Source: Pseudomonas nitroreducens (GTDB lineage: Bacteria > Pseudomonadota > Gammaproteobacteria > Pseudomonadales > Pseudomonadaceae). Taken from it: a DNA stretch of 64,000 nt. Below are positions 1 through 9,347 of this stretch, one piece after another. Below the pieces are notes generated by a model. It was not told where the DNA came from. It ran no database searches and saw only the letters and a list, made by a program, of their open reading frames with translations. A program made the translations under genes and the position numbers. Each line of letters opens with the position of its first letter. Positions within the stretch are counted from its first letter, which is position 1. The stretch is taken from contig NZ_JACHLI010000008.1 in assembly GCF_014204515.1 (NCBI RefSeq), positions 172,329-236,328 on the forward strand. The letters are read 5' to 3'.

Positions 1-3000
1 CGACGAGCCATCGACGTCACCGGCATTGCTGCCCACCACCAGGATCGGCTGGCCGTACTTCAGGCAGATGTTGAGGTTGGCCGAAGCGGTGTCGCCATCG
101 CCGTCGACGATGGTGTACTTGAACACCTCGCTGATCTGCCCGCTCTCCGGGAAGGCCACGCCGGCCTTGGAGGCGTAGGTGTAGTCGCCGGCATGGTGCC
201 CCGCGACATCCTTGAGGTACACCGTCAGGGTGCCGCTGGTGGTCTGGATGGTCAGCAGGCCGGTGCTGGCGTTGTAGCTGCCGGTGGCGCTGGTGGCATT
301 GGGGTTGACGTTGGTGAAGCCGCCCGAGGCGTCCACGGCGAATTTCTCGCCGCCGAACTCGACCTGGGTGATGCGCACCGTGCCGTCGGCGCTCACCGGG
401 ACATCGTTGGCCAGCAGGTTGCCGCTGACCGAGTCGATGGTCACCAGGTTCTGCAGGGTGGCGGTGAGGTCGCTGGGCTGGGTGACGATGATCGGCGAGC
501 CCTTGCCGTCGATTCCCACCAGGTCGGCGTTGGTGATCGAGGTGCCCAGGCCCACGGCATACGCATCGACGTGGTTGGTGGCGTCGTTGTTGTCACCGTC
601 GGGATTGGCCAGGAAGGCCTTCCACTGGGTGATCGCCGTGCTGGTGTTGCCCTCGTTGGGCTGGCCGTCGGAGATGAAGTACACGCGGTTGATCGCTGCA
701 GGATCGGCGCCGCTGGCATTGATGTCGGCGGTGACGTTGGCCTTGGCCAGGTTGAGCGCGACCTGGTAGTTGGTGTTGTCCTCGGTCTGCAGGCCGTTGA
801 TCTTGTTCACCAGCGAGGTGAACTGGGCATCGGAGTTGCTGGAGAAGTTGAAGTCGCCCAGATCCTTGGCGCTGCTGGCGAAGCTCAGCAGCGAGACGTG
901 GATGGCGATGCCCATGGCCGCGTACTGCTGCACCAGGTTGACCAGCGCCGCCTTGGCGTTGATCAGCTTGCTGCCGTCCATGCTGCCGGAGACGTCCACC
1001 ACCAGGGTCAGGTTGACCGCCGGCGGCGCCTGCTGCACCAGGCAGCGCGGGTTGTCGTCCACCGCCGTCGGGCCGTCGTCGAGGAAGGTCAGCTTGCTGC
1101 CCAGGTCGATGCTCGCCGACTTCGAATCGCCGTCGCCATCGGTCACCGTGGCGGTCAGGCCGAGCTTGCCGCTGGCCAGGCTCAGCGCGTCGTTCGGATC
1201 ACTGGCATTGGGGTGCTTGAGCGCCAGCTGCTGGTCGAGCTTGACCACGCCGGTATTGCCGTCGAGGGTGACGGTGAAGGCTGTAGCGCCGCTGGTGCTG
1301 CCCACGTGCCCTTCGACCTGGGTCGCACTGACCCTGACCAGCACGATGTTCTGCCCATCGGTGGTCTGCAGGCCACTCTGGGTGCCGGTGGTAGCCGTCA
1401 GGCTGTAGGTGGTGCTGCCGCCGTCGGCGCCGACGGTGGCGCTGAAGGCCGTGCTGAAGTTGGCGCTGGCGTCGACGCTCAGGTTGCTTTCATCCACCGT
1501 CAGGGTCGGCACGTGGCTGTTGTCCACGCTGATGGTCGGGCCATCGTCGTGGAAGCTCAGCTTGCTGCCCAGGTCCAGGCTGGCGGACTTGGAGTCGCCA
1601 TCGCCGTCGGTGATGGTGGCGACCAGGGCGATCTTGCCACTGGCGATGCTCAGCGCATCGTTCGGGTCGGTCGCGTCCGGGTGCCTGAAGGCCATCTGCT
1701 GGTCGAGGGTGACGCTGCCGTTGTTCACCGTCAGGGTGAAGGCGATGGCGCCATTGGCACCGCCGACCCGACCGACTACGCCGCCGCTCTCGTTGAACAG
1801 GTAGATTTTGTCGCCGTTGGTGACGCGCAGGCCGCTGTCGCTGCCATCGACGCCAGCCACCACCTTGTAGACCAGCGAGCCGGCACCGTCGGCGCCGTAG
1901 TTGCTGGTGAACAGGCTGGTCACGTTGGCGCTGGCGTCGACGCCCAGGTTGCTCTCGTCCACCACCAGGGCGGGCGCGCCCTGGGCACTGGCGGTGATGC
2001 TCGGGCCGTCGTCGTGGAAGCTCAGCTGGCTGCCCAGCTCGACGCTGGCGCTGTGGGAGTCGCCATCGCCATCGGTGATGGTTGCGGTGAGGGCGATCTT
2101 GCCGCTGGCGATGCTCAGCGCGTCGTCCGGGTTGCTGCCGTCCGGGTGCTTGAGCGCCATCTGCTGGTCAAGGGTGACAGTGCCGTTGTTCACCGTCAGG
2201 GTGAAGGCGATGGCGCCATTGGCGCCGCCGACCCGGCCGACCACGCCGCCGTTTTCATTGAACAGGAAGATCTTGTCGCCATTGGTGACGCGCAGGCCGC
2301 TGTCGCCGCCCTCGGTGCTGGCGACCACCTTGTAGACCAGCGAGCCGGCACCGTCGGCGCCGTAATTGCTGGTGAACAGACTGGTGACGCTGGCGCTGGC
2401 ATTGATGCCCAGGTTGCTCTCGTCCACCACCAGCGCCGGGCCGTTGGCCTGGTTGGCGACGATGCTCGGGCCATCGTCGTAGAACACCAGCTTGCTGCCC
2501 AGGTCGATGTGGGCACTGGCGCTGTCGCCGTCACCATCGGTGACGGTGGCGGTAAGGGTGATCTTGCCGCTGGCCAGGCTCAGCCCTTCATCGTCGTTGT
2601 GGGTATCCGGATGCACGAAGGCGATGCGCTGGTCGAGGGTCAGCGCCCCGCCATCGGGCCGCACCACGAAGGCAATGGTGTTGCTGCCTTCGACCTTGCC
2701 GACCACGCCGTTGCCATCGTTGAACAGCAGGATGCGTGCGCCATCGGCGCTTGCACGCAGGCCACTGTCGGTGCCGTCCACAGCCACGCTGACCTTGTAG
2801 GTGACGCTGCCCGCGCCGTCGGCGCCGAAGTGCGCATCGAACAGTTGCGAGACCAGGCTGGCCTCGACACGGGCGTTGTTGCTCAGGTCGGACTCGTCCA
2901 CCTCCAGGCGGATGTCGGCATCGGTGCAGGGCTGGATGCTCGGGCCATCGTCGAGGAAGGTCAGCTTGCCGCCCAGGTCGACGCTGGCCGAAGCATGGTC

Positions 3001-6000
3001 GCCGTCGCCATCGGTGATGGTCGCGGTAAGGGTGATCTTGTCGGAACCGATGCTCAGCGGATCATTGGCATCGGTGGTGAGCGGATGCACCAGGGCGCGC
3101 TGCTGGTCGAGGGTGATGGCGCCGTTGTGCTGGGTCACGCTGAAGGCCACCAGGTTGGTGCCCTCCACGCGGCCCTCCACACCATTGGCGGTGTTGAAGA
3201 GGAAGATCCTGCTGCCGGTGGCAGTGTCCTTCAGGCCGCTGTCGGTGCCGTCGGTGGTGGTGAGCTTGTAGGTGATGCCGCCGGCGCCGTCATTGCCGAA
3301 GTGGCTGCTGAACAGCGCCGCCACATCGCTGGCCGGGGCGCTGGCGGAAGCAACGGCGCCCAAGCCCAGCTGGGTCTCGTCCACCGTCAGCTTGATGTCC
3401 GCCGTGGTGCACGGCTCGATGCTCGGGCCATCGTCGTAGAACACCATCTTGCTGCCCAGGTCGACGTAGGCCGAGGCGTGGTCGCCGTCGCCATCGGTGA
3501 TGGTTGCGGTGAGGGTGATCTTGCCGGTGTCCAGGCGCAGCGGTTCGTCCGAGTCGTTGGGGTTGCCGTGGACCAGCGCCAGGCGCTGGTCGAGCATCAG
3601 CGCGCCGTTGTCCTCGCTGACCACGAAGGCGATGGCGTTGCTGTGCTCGACGCGGCCGACCACCGTGCCGTTCTCGTTGTAGAGGAAGATACGATCGCCG
3701 CTGGCGGTCTCGCGCAGGCCGCTGTCGGTGCCGTCCACGGTGCTCACCTTGCAGGTGATGCTGCCCGGACCATCGGCGCCGAAGTGCGACTCGAACAACA
3801 GCGATACCAGGCTGGATTCGACGCGCGCGTCGTTGCCCAGGTTGGACTCGTCCACTTCCAGGCTGATGTCGTACTGGGTGGCCGGCTGGATGCACGGGCC
3901 GTCATCGAGGAAGGTCAGCTTGCTGCCCAGGTCGATGCTCGCCGAAGCATGGTCGCCGTCACCATCGGTGATGGTCGCGGTCAGGCTGACCTGGCCGGCC
4001 AGGTGCAGGGCGTCATTGGGATTGCTGGCATCCGGATGCGCCATCGCCCGCAGTTGTTCCAGGGTGACCTTGCCGTCCGGATCGATGCTCACGCGGAAGG
4101 CCACGGTGCTGCTGCCTTCCAGGCGGCCCTCGACACCACTGGCGGTGTTGTAGAGGAAGATCTTCTCGCCGGTGGCGGTGTCCTTCAGACCACTGTCAGT
4201 GTTGTCGGCGGCGCTCAGCTTGTACTCGATGCTGCCGGCGCCATCGGCGCCGTAGTGGGCGTTGAACAGGTCGGCGACGTTCAGGCTGCTGGTGTCGGGC
4301 TGGCCGAGGTGGGTCTCGTCCACCGTCAGCTTGATGTCGGCATCCTGGCACGGCTGGATGCTCGGACCGTCGTCGAGGAAGGTCAGCTTGCTGCCCAGGT
4401 CGAGGCTCGCCGAAGCATGGTCACCGTCGCCGTCCGTGATGGTGGCGGTGAGCGTGAGGGTGTTCGGGTCGAGGCTGACACCATCGTTCGCATCGCTGGC
4501 GTTGGGGTGAACCACCGCACGCAGCTGCTCCAGGGTGACCTTGCCATCGGCGTCGAGGGTCACGCGGAAGGCCACGTCAGAGCCGGTTCCGACCCGTCCT
4601 TCCACACCATTGGCTGTGTTGTAGAGGAAGATCTTCTCGCCGCTGGCGGTGTCCTTCAGCCCACTGTCGGTGCCATCGGTGGTGCCGACCTTGTAGGTGA
4701 TCGAACCGGCACCATCGGCGCCGAAATGCGCGTTGAACAGGTCGGCCACGCTGGCGCTGCTGGTGTCACCGACGCCCAGGTGGGTCTCGTCCACCGTCAG
4801 GCGGATGTCGGCATCCTGGCACGGCTCGATGCTCGGGCCGTCGTCGAGGAAGCTCAGCTTGCCGCCCAGGTCGATGTGCGCGGTGGCGCTGTCGCCGTCC
4901 TTGTCGGTGATGGTAGCGCTGAGGTCGATCTTGCCGGCCAGGCTCAGCGAATCATTGGGGTCGTTCGGATCACCGTGCACCAGCGCGCGCAGTTGTTCCA
5001 GGGTCACCTTGCCGTCGCTGTCGATGCTCACGCGGAAGGCAACGGTGCTGGTGCCTTCCAGACGACCCTCGACACCGTTGGCGGTGTTGTAGAGGAATAT
5101 CTTCTCGCCGGTGGCGGTGTCCTTCAGGCCACTGTCGGTGTTATCGGCGGCTTCGAGCTTGTAGGTGATCGAGCCCGCGCCGTCGGCGCCGTACTGGCCA
5201 TTGAACAGGTCGGCGACCGAGTTGCTGGTGGCCGGTACGCCCAACTGGGTCTCGTCCACGGTCAGGTGCAGGCCTTCGGTGCTGCCCACGGAAATGCTCG
5301 GGCCGTCGTCGAGGAAGGTCAGCTTGCTGCCCAGGTCGAGGCTGGCGCTCTGGTGGTCGCCATCGGCGTCGGTCACGGTGGCGGTCAGGCTGATCTTGCC
5401 TTCGCCCAGGCTCAACGGATCATTGGAATCCGTGGAGTCCGGGTGAACCAGTGCACGGACCTGATCGAGGGTGATCTTGCCGTCAGAGCCCAGGGTGACG
5501 CGGAACGCGACTGCACCATCCGCACCGCCTACGCGGCCTTCAACGCCGTTGGCAGTGTTGAACAGGAAAATCCTGTCGCCAGTGGCGGTGTCCTTCACGC
5601 CGCTGTCGGTGTTGTCGGTGGTGGACACCTTGTAGGTGATCGAGCCGGCGCCATCGGCGCCGTACTGGGAGTTGAACAGGCTGCTCGCTGCCACGCTGCT
5701 GGTGGCGTCGGTGCCCAGGGCGGATTCGTCCACCGTCAGGTGCAGGCCTTCGGTGTTGCCGACGGAAATACTCGGGCCGTCATCGGTGAAGCTCACGCGG
5801 CCACCCAGGTCGAGGGAGCTGCTGGAGGTGACGCTGTCGCCATCGCGGTCGGTGACCGTGAGGTTGCCCTGCAGTTGTATCAGGCCGGAATCCAGAGCGA
5901 TGGTCTGGCCGGCAAAACCGCTCTCGCTGCCCGGCAGCGGATGATCGATGGCGCTGTACTGGGTCAGGGTGACGACCCCGGTGTTGCCGTTTACCGACAG

Positions 6001-7335
6001 CGAGAACACGGTGTTCTCGCCGGTGATGCCGGCCGCGCTGGAGGCGGTGGAAGCGACGATGGCGCCGCCCACGCTGTACAGGTAGATAGTTGCGCCGCCG
6101 CTGGTCAGGCCCGAATTGGCGCCATTGCCGGCGACCAGGTTCAGGCCGTAGCTCAGCTCGGTGCTGCCGGCGCCGTCGCCGCCGTAGTTGGCAGTGACCT
6201 TGAACGCCGCGCTGTAATCGGCGGTGGAGGTGTCGAAGGCCGCCCCGGCGGTGTTGGCGTCATGGGTCTGCAGCAGCACGTCCACGCCATTGTCGGCGGA
6301 CAGGCTGGCCTGCGGCGCATCGTCGACGATCCCCACGTTCACCGAACCGTTGGCCGAAGTGCCGTTGCCGTCGGTGATGGTGTAGGGAATGTCGAAGTTC
6401 AGGGTGTCCTCGGAGCCTTTCACCGGGTGGTCCACCGGTTGCAGCAGGGTGACCTCGAAGGCGCCGGTATTGATGTTGGTGAGGGTCACGGTGAACACCG
6501 GCGTGCCATTGGCGCTGCCGGTGAGCACATGGCCGTCGGGGCTGACGCTGTAGGTGATGGCGACACCGCCGGAAGTCAGGCTGGGCAGCCCGGTCGTGCC
6601 CCAGGTGAAGCTGCCGACACCGTCGCTGCCGAAGTTGTAGCCCAGGTTGCCGGAGAAGGTCGCACCCTCCCCCGCACCATCGGGAATACCGCCGGGCAGG
6701 CCGGCCTCGAATACGTTGGCCAGGCCCGGGCCGTTGGGGCCGGCGCTCGGCTGGCCGTCCACCGGCGGTTGTTCCGGTGGCGTCACGGCGGCGACATCGG
6801 GTTGGGCGGTACCGTCGAACTCGCGCAGGGGCAGCGGGCCCGAGCCGATCGGGCCGGTGGGGAATCCGATGGTCGGATCGATATGGCCGCCGACCTCGGT
6901 CAGCAGCACGAAGGAGTGTCCACCACCGGGCTTGTTGTTGGCGGCGCCGGCGGCGGTGGGTCCCGCGGCGGTGGCTTCGGCCTGCTGGGTCGGGTCGGCG
7001 CCGGCGGCGATGGCGGCCTGCAGGGCCTTGACGTCGGTGACGTCCTGCTGCGACGGCGTGGCCGGCTGCTGTTGCTGGGCAACGGCCTGATCACCCTGGT
7101 CCGCCTGGTGCGCGGCGGCAAGCATCTGCGAGGTCATCGGCAGCGAGCTGTCACGCCCCAGCGTGATCTCGCCACCACCGGCGACTTTCACCGCCACCGC
7201 GCCATTGGCGCCGGTGACCAGTTGCTCGCCGACAAATACCTTGTCTCCCTGCTCCAAAGGACGACGCGATCCATCGGCGGCTACCGCAAACACTTCGCCG
7301 ATAACCTTGCTGACGACACCCATCAAAGTAGCCAT
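1..7335 (-). CDS. Giant LapA/BapA-type type I secreted adhesin (partial, C-terminus off window)
   Basis: The reading frame is open from ATG at 7335 to the window edge, giving 2445 codons with no stop. GGAGGAAGG lies just upstream of the start. Residues 1 to about 130 form a LapA-type retention module ending in two TAAG motifs (122-125 and 127-130), the motif cut by LapG in LapA. There is no Sec signal peptide, as expected for a type I substrate. After a linker and two Ig/VCBS-like units come about ten tandem domains of 155-160 residues (about 521-2089), each bounded by DDGPSI-like sequence and typical of T1SS-143 repeats. A von Willebrand A domain follows, with MIDAS residues D2114, S2116 and S2118. 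The RTX and secretion signal would lie beyond the edge. The facing secretion genes support export and cell-surface anchoring. In P. aeruginosa the counterpart is probably BapA (PA1874). Family assignment is strong; the exact ortholog is inferred. Confidence 0.93.
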   Translation of the reverse strand, partial: MATLMGVVSKVIGEVFAVAADGSRRPLEQGDKVFVGEQLVTGANGAVAVKVAGGGEITLGRDSSLPMTSQMLAAAHQADQGDQAVAQQQQPATPSQQDVTDVKALQAAIAAGADPTQQAEATAAGPTAAGAANNKPGGGHSFVLLTEVGGHIDPTIGFPTGPIGSGPLPLREFDGTAQPDVAAVTPPEQPPVDGQPSAGPNGPGLANVFEAGLPGGIPDGAGEGATFSGNLGYNFGSDGVGSFTWGTTGLPSLTSGGVAITYSVSPDGHVLTGSANGTPVFTVTLTNINTGAFEVTLLQPVDHPVKGSEDTLNFDIPYTITDGNGTSANGSVNVGIVDDAPQASLSADNGVDVLLQTHDANTAGAAFDTSTADYSAAFKVTANYGGDGAGSTELSYGLNLVAGNGANSGLTSGGATIYLYSVGGAIVASTASSAAGITGENTVFSLSVNGNTGVVTLTQYSAIDHPLPGSESGFAGQTIALDSGLIQLQGNLTVTDRDGDSVTSSSSLDLGGRVSFTDDGPSISVGNTEGLHLTVDESALGTDATSSVAASSLFNSQYGADGAGSITYKVSTTDNTDSGVKDTATGDRIFLFNTANGVEGRVGGADGAVAFRVTLGSDGKITLDQVRALVHPDSTDSNDPLSLGEGKISLTATVTDADGDHQSASLDLGSKLTFLDDGPSISVGSTEGLHLTVDETQLGVPATSNSVADLFNGQYGADGAGSITYKLEAADNTDSGLKDTATGEKIFLYNTANGVEGRLEGTSTVAFRVSIDSDGKVTLEQLRALVHGDPNDPNDSLSLAGKIDLSATITDKDGDSATAHIDLGGKLSFLDDGPSIEPCQDADIRLTVDETHLGVGDTSSASVADLFNAHFGADGAGSITYKVGTTDGTDSGLKDTASGEKIFLYNTANGVEGRVGTGSDVAFRVTLDADGKVTLEQLRAVVHPNASDANDGVSLDPNTLTLTATITDGDGDHASASLDLGSKLTFLDDGPSIQPCQDADIKLTVDETHLGQPDTSSLNVADLFNAHYGADGAGSIEYKLSAADNTDSGLKDTATGEKIFLYNTASGVEGRLEGSSTVAFRVSIDPDGKVTLEQLRAMAHPDASNPNDALHLAGQVSLTATITDGDGDHASASIDLGSKLTFLDDGPCIQPATQYDISLEVDESNLGNDARVESSLVSLLFESHFGADGPGSITCKVSTVDGTDSGLRETASGDRIFLYNENGTVVGRVEHSNAIAFVVSEDNGALMLDQRLALVHGNPNDSDEPLRLDTGKITLTATITDGDGDHASAYVDLGSKMVFYDDGPSIEPCTTADIKLTVDETQLGLGAVASASAPASDVAALFSSHFGNDGAGGITYKLTTTDGTDSGLKDTATGSRIFLFNTANGVEGRVEGTNLVAFSVTQHNGAITLDQQRALVHPLTTDANDPLSIGSDKITLTATITDGDGDHASASVDLGGKLTFLDDGPSIQPCTDADIRLEVDESDLSNNARVEASLVSQLFDAHFGADGAGSVTYKVSVAVDGTDSGLRASADGARILLFNDGNGVVGKVEGSNTIAFVVRPDGGALTLDQRIAFVHPDTHNDDEGLSLASGKITLTATVTDGDGDSASAHIDLGSKLVFYDDGPSIVANQANGPALVVDESNLGINASASVTSLFTSNYGADGAGSLVYKVVASTEGGDSGLRVTNGDKIFLFNENGGVVGRVGGANGAIAFTLTVNNGTVTLDQQMALKHPDGSNPDDALSIASGKIALTATITDGDGDSHSASVELGSQLSFHDDGPSITASAQGAPALVVDESNLGVDASANVTSLFTSNYGADGAGSLVYKVVAGVDGSDSGLRVTNGDKIYLFNESGGVVGRVGGANGAIAFTLTVNNGSVTLDQQMAFRHPDATDPNDALSIASGKIALVATITDGDGDSKSASLDLGSKLSFHDDGPTISVDNSHVPTLTVDESNLSVDASANFSTAFSATVGADGGSTTYSLTATTGTQSGLQTTDGQNIVLVRVSATQVEGHVGSTSGATAFTVTLDGNTGVVKLDQQLALKHPNASDPNDALSLASGKLGLTATVTDGDGDSKSASIDLGSKLTFLDDGPTAVDDNPRCLVQQAPPAVNLTLVVDVSGSMDGSKLINAKAALVNLVQQYAAMGIAIHVSLLSFASSAKDLGDFNFSSNSDAQFTSLVNKINGLQTEDNTNYQVALNLAKANVTADINASGADPAAINRVYFISDGQPNEGNTSTAITQWKAFLANPDGDNNDATNHVDAYAVGLGTSITNADLVGIDGKGSPIIVTQPSDLTATLQNLVTIDSVSGNLLANDVPVSADGTVRITQVEFGGEKFAVDASGGFTNVNPNATSATGSYNASTGLLTIQTTSGTLTVYLKDVAGHHAGDYTYASKAGVAFPESGQISEVFKYTIVDGDGDTASANLNICLKYGQPILVVGSNAGDVDGSS
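1067..5770 (-). repeat. Tandem T1SS-143-type adhesin repeats
   Basis: The codons for the GPSI boundary recur near 5770, 5292, 4831, 4359, 3890, 3420, 2938, 2461, 1998, 1532 and 1067, a period of about 462-482 bases. Each unit carries the pattern LTVDE, LF..YGADGAGS, IFLYN, GVEGR, TVTDxDGD, LDLG and FLDDGPS. Neighbouring units are very similar at the DNA level, so copy number could change by recombination and short-read assemblies may collapse here. Confidence 0.9.
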
Positions 7336-7816
7336 GAGTCCTTCCTCCGCTCCACTGCACCGCGGCCGAGTCCATCGGCGCGCAAGTAACCGAATAAGGC
7401 CATGGCAGGCTTGTATCGGATGCTGCGAAGAAAGCTGCGAAGGGAGCAGAACAGGACTGGTAGCGCTTGTGTATCAAAAAGCCAGCGACAATTTTCTGTC
7501 ATGCTGGCCACGCGTTTTCTTGTCCTTCTGCGGTGGTCCCCGCCCTAACTGCTACAAACCGTACCTGGCTTCGTGTGCAAGCGCCCTATCCGGCCCATAC
7601 CCAGGAAACACGAGGGCTTGCAGGTTCAAACAATGTGCGGTTTTTCACATGACTCATAAGATTTTTTCCGAATAACCCTTGTGAAAAATTCTTCTGAGGT
7701 TTTCGAAAAGTTGTTCTTAGCTCTGATGTTACAGGCGTGAAACGCTTGATAAGAGAAAAAAGCCAATAAATTGGCGATTCAAGGGCATCGAAGTACAGAA
7801 CACCAGGAGCAAAGCC
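7336..7816. other. Divergent intergenic region between adhesin and secretion operon
   Basis: This 481-base gap contains no credible gene. The right half (about 7630-7800) is markedly AT-rich compared with its surroundings and includes runs such as GATTTTTTCC and GTGAAAAATTC. It should hold both outward promoters, but I could not assign a -35/-10 pair with confidence. A FleQ-like palindrome is listed separately. Confidence 0.7.
7762..7775. promoter_or_regulatory. Candidate FleQ binding box
   Basis: GCCAATAAATTGGC closely matches the published FleQ consensus GTCaNTAAAtTGAC, with symmetric C/G changes that keep the palindrome. It ends 41 bases before the start of the TolC-like gene. FleQ is a c-di-GMP-responsive regulator of pel, psl, cdrA and lapA-type genes. 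Binding here is inferred from the motif and context. Confidence 0.55.
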
Positions 7817-9175
7817 ATGCGCAGTCGTAACGCGGCACTATGGAGCGGTGTATTTTTGGCGGTGTCGGGGACTCATGGGCAAGCCATGACGCTGACCGAA
7901 GCTATACAAAGCACGCTGCAGTACCACCCGGAAATCAGTCAGAGCGTGAACAGCCGCCTGACTGCGGATGAAGAACTCAAGTTTGCCAGGGGAGGATATC
8001 TGCCAACCGTCGATCTCGTGGCCGGTTACGGCCGGGAGAACACCGACAGCCCGACGACCCGCGCGTCAGGCAACCACAACGATGAAACCTTGACCCGCGG
8101 CGACGCGGAAATCCGTCTGCGGCAGATGCTGTTCGACGGTTTCGGCACGCCCAACGAGGTCAAGCGCAACGAAGCCAACGTCAACTCCAAGGCCTTCCGT
8201 ATCCTCGGCACCTCGGAGACCGCCGCCCTGCGCACCGTCGAGGTCTACCTCGAAGTACTGAAGCGTCGCGAGATGGTGACCCTGGCGAAGAACAATCTGC
8301 AGGCCCACGAACGCATCGGCGACCAGATTCGCCTGCGCAGCGAGCGCGGCGTCGGCAGCACCGCCGACAACGACCAGGCCATTGCCCGTCTGGCCCTGGC
8401 GCAGAACAACCTCTACACAGAAGAAGTCAACCTGGCCGACGCCGAGGCGAACTTCTACAGCGCCACCGGCAAGATGCCCGACCAGCTGGAGATGCCCTCC
8501 ACGGTCAAGGCCGAAGTGCCGCCCGACCTGCTGGCTGCCCGCCAGGGCATGCTCAACGACAACCCGCTGCTGAAATCGGCGCAGGCCGACGTCAACGCCG
8601 CCGAGTCGCAGTACGAGGCCGCCAAGGCGCCCTTCTACCCGCGCTTCGACGCCGAGCTGGCCAAGGCCGCCAACAACAACGTCGACGGTGACGAAGGCCA
8701 CTACAACAGCTGGGAAGCCCAGGTGGTGATGCGCTACAACCTGTTCAACGGGATGCGCGACAAGGCCCACCTGAACGCCACCTCGCACCAGATCAACGAG
8801 GCCCAGGACGTGCGCAACAACGCACTGCGCCTGCTCAACGAGAACCTCTCGCTGGCCTGGGACGCGATGGAGAACTCGCGCAAGCAGACCCAGCCGGCCC
8901 GCGAGTACGCCGACTACACCCGCAAGGTACGCGAGGCCTACCAGCAGCAGTTCACCCTCGGCCAGCGCACCCTGCTCGACCTGCTGGACAGCGAGAACGA
9001 ACTGTTCACCGCCAACCGCCGCTACACCGAAGTGCGCTACACCGAGGAATACTCGATGTACCGCGTGCTCGGCAGCATGGGTTCGCTGCTGCGCACCCAG
9101 CACGTGGTCGCACCCCACGAGTCGGTGGCGCTTTCGGATGTGAAGAACGAGGCACGCCTGCCTGACCTGAAATAA
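7817..9175 (+). CDS. TolC-family outer membrane component of the adhesin type I secretion system (LapE-like)
   Basis: This 452-residue protein begins with a signal peptide (hydrophobic stretch at about 8-20, likely cleavage after GQA near residue 23). Two outer membrane efflux (OEP) repeats with long alpha-helical, Gln/Asn/Ala-rich segments follow, as in TolC. The start at 7817 is preceded by CAGGAG. It is the first gene of a rightward set with the ABC exporter and the HlyD-like adaptor, and faces the giant adhesin. It should form the trimeric outer membrane channel through which the adhesin is exported and, in LapA-type systems, held by its retention module. The P. aeruginosa counterpart is probably PA1875. 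Family is certain; the substrate is inferred from gene order. Confidence 0.92.
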   Translation: MRSRNAALWSGVFLAVSGTHGQAMTLTEAIQSTLQYHPEISQSVNSRLTADEELKFARGGYLPTVDLVAGYGRENTDSPTTRASGNHNDETLTRGDAEIRLRQMLFDGFGTPNEVKRNEANVNSKAFRILGTSETAALRTVEVYLEVLKRREMVTLAKNNLQAHERIGDQIRLRSERGVGSTADNDQAIARLALAQNNLYTEEVNLADAEANFYSATGKMPDQLEMPSTVKAEVPPDLLAARQGMLNDNPLLKSAQADVNAAESQYEAAKAPFYPRFDAELAKAANNNVDGDEGHYNSWEAQVVMRYNLFNGMRDKAHLNATSHQINEAQDVRNNALRLLNENLSLAWDAMENSRKQTQPAREYADYTRKVREAYQQQFTLGQRTLLDLLDSENELFTANRRYTEVRYTEEYSMYRVLGSMGSLLRTQHVVAPHESVALSDVKNEARLPDLK

Positions 9176-9347
9176 GAAAGTCGCTCGCGGCCGCCATCCT
9201 GCCCCGCGCCTCCCGGTGTCGGGGCGATGGCCGTGAAGCGATACGACAGGGCACGGAAAATCCAGCGTCCGGCGCAGACCGGCGGGCACCTGCGGGTGCT
9301 CGCCGGGGACGTCCGGCGCGGAGCGTCCCGGCCCGGGAGGAAGTAGC

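Noticed and set aside
1067..5770. Regular repeats as a CRISPR-like array
   Set aside because: The period is about 470 bases, in frame with a coding sequence, and there are no short spacers.
193..7389. 2398-residue open frame on the plus strand across the adhesin region
   Set aside because: It is a shadow of the minus-strand adhesin: Ala/Val/Gly/Gln-rich low-complexity translation with no family motif. The minus frame has retention, T1SS-143 and vWA domains and a good ribosome binding site.
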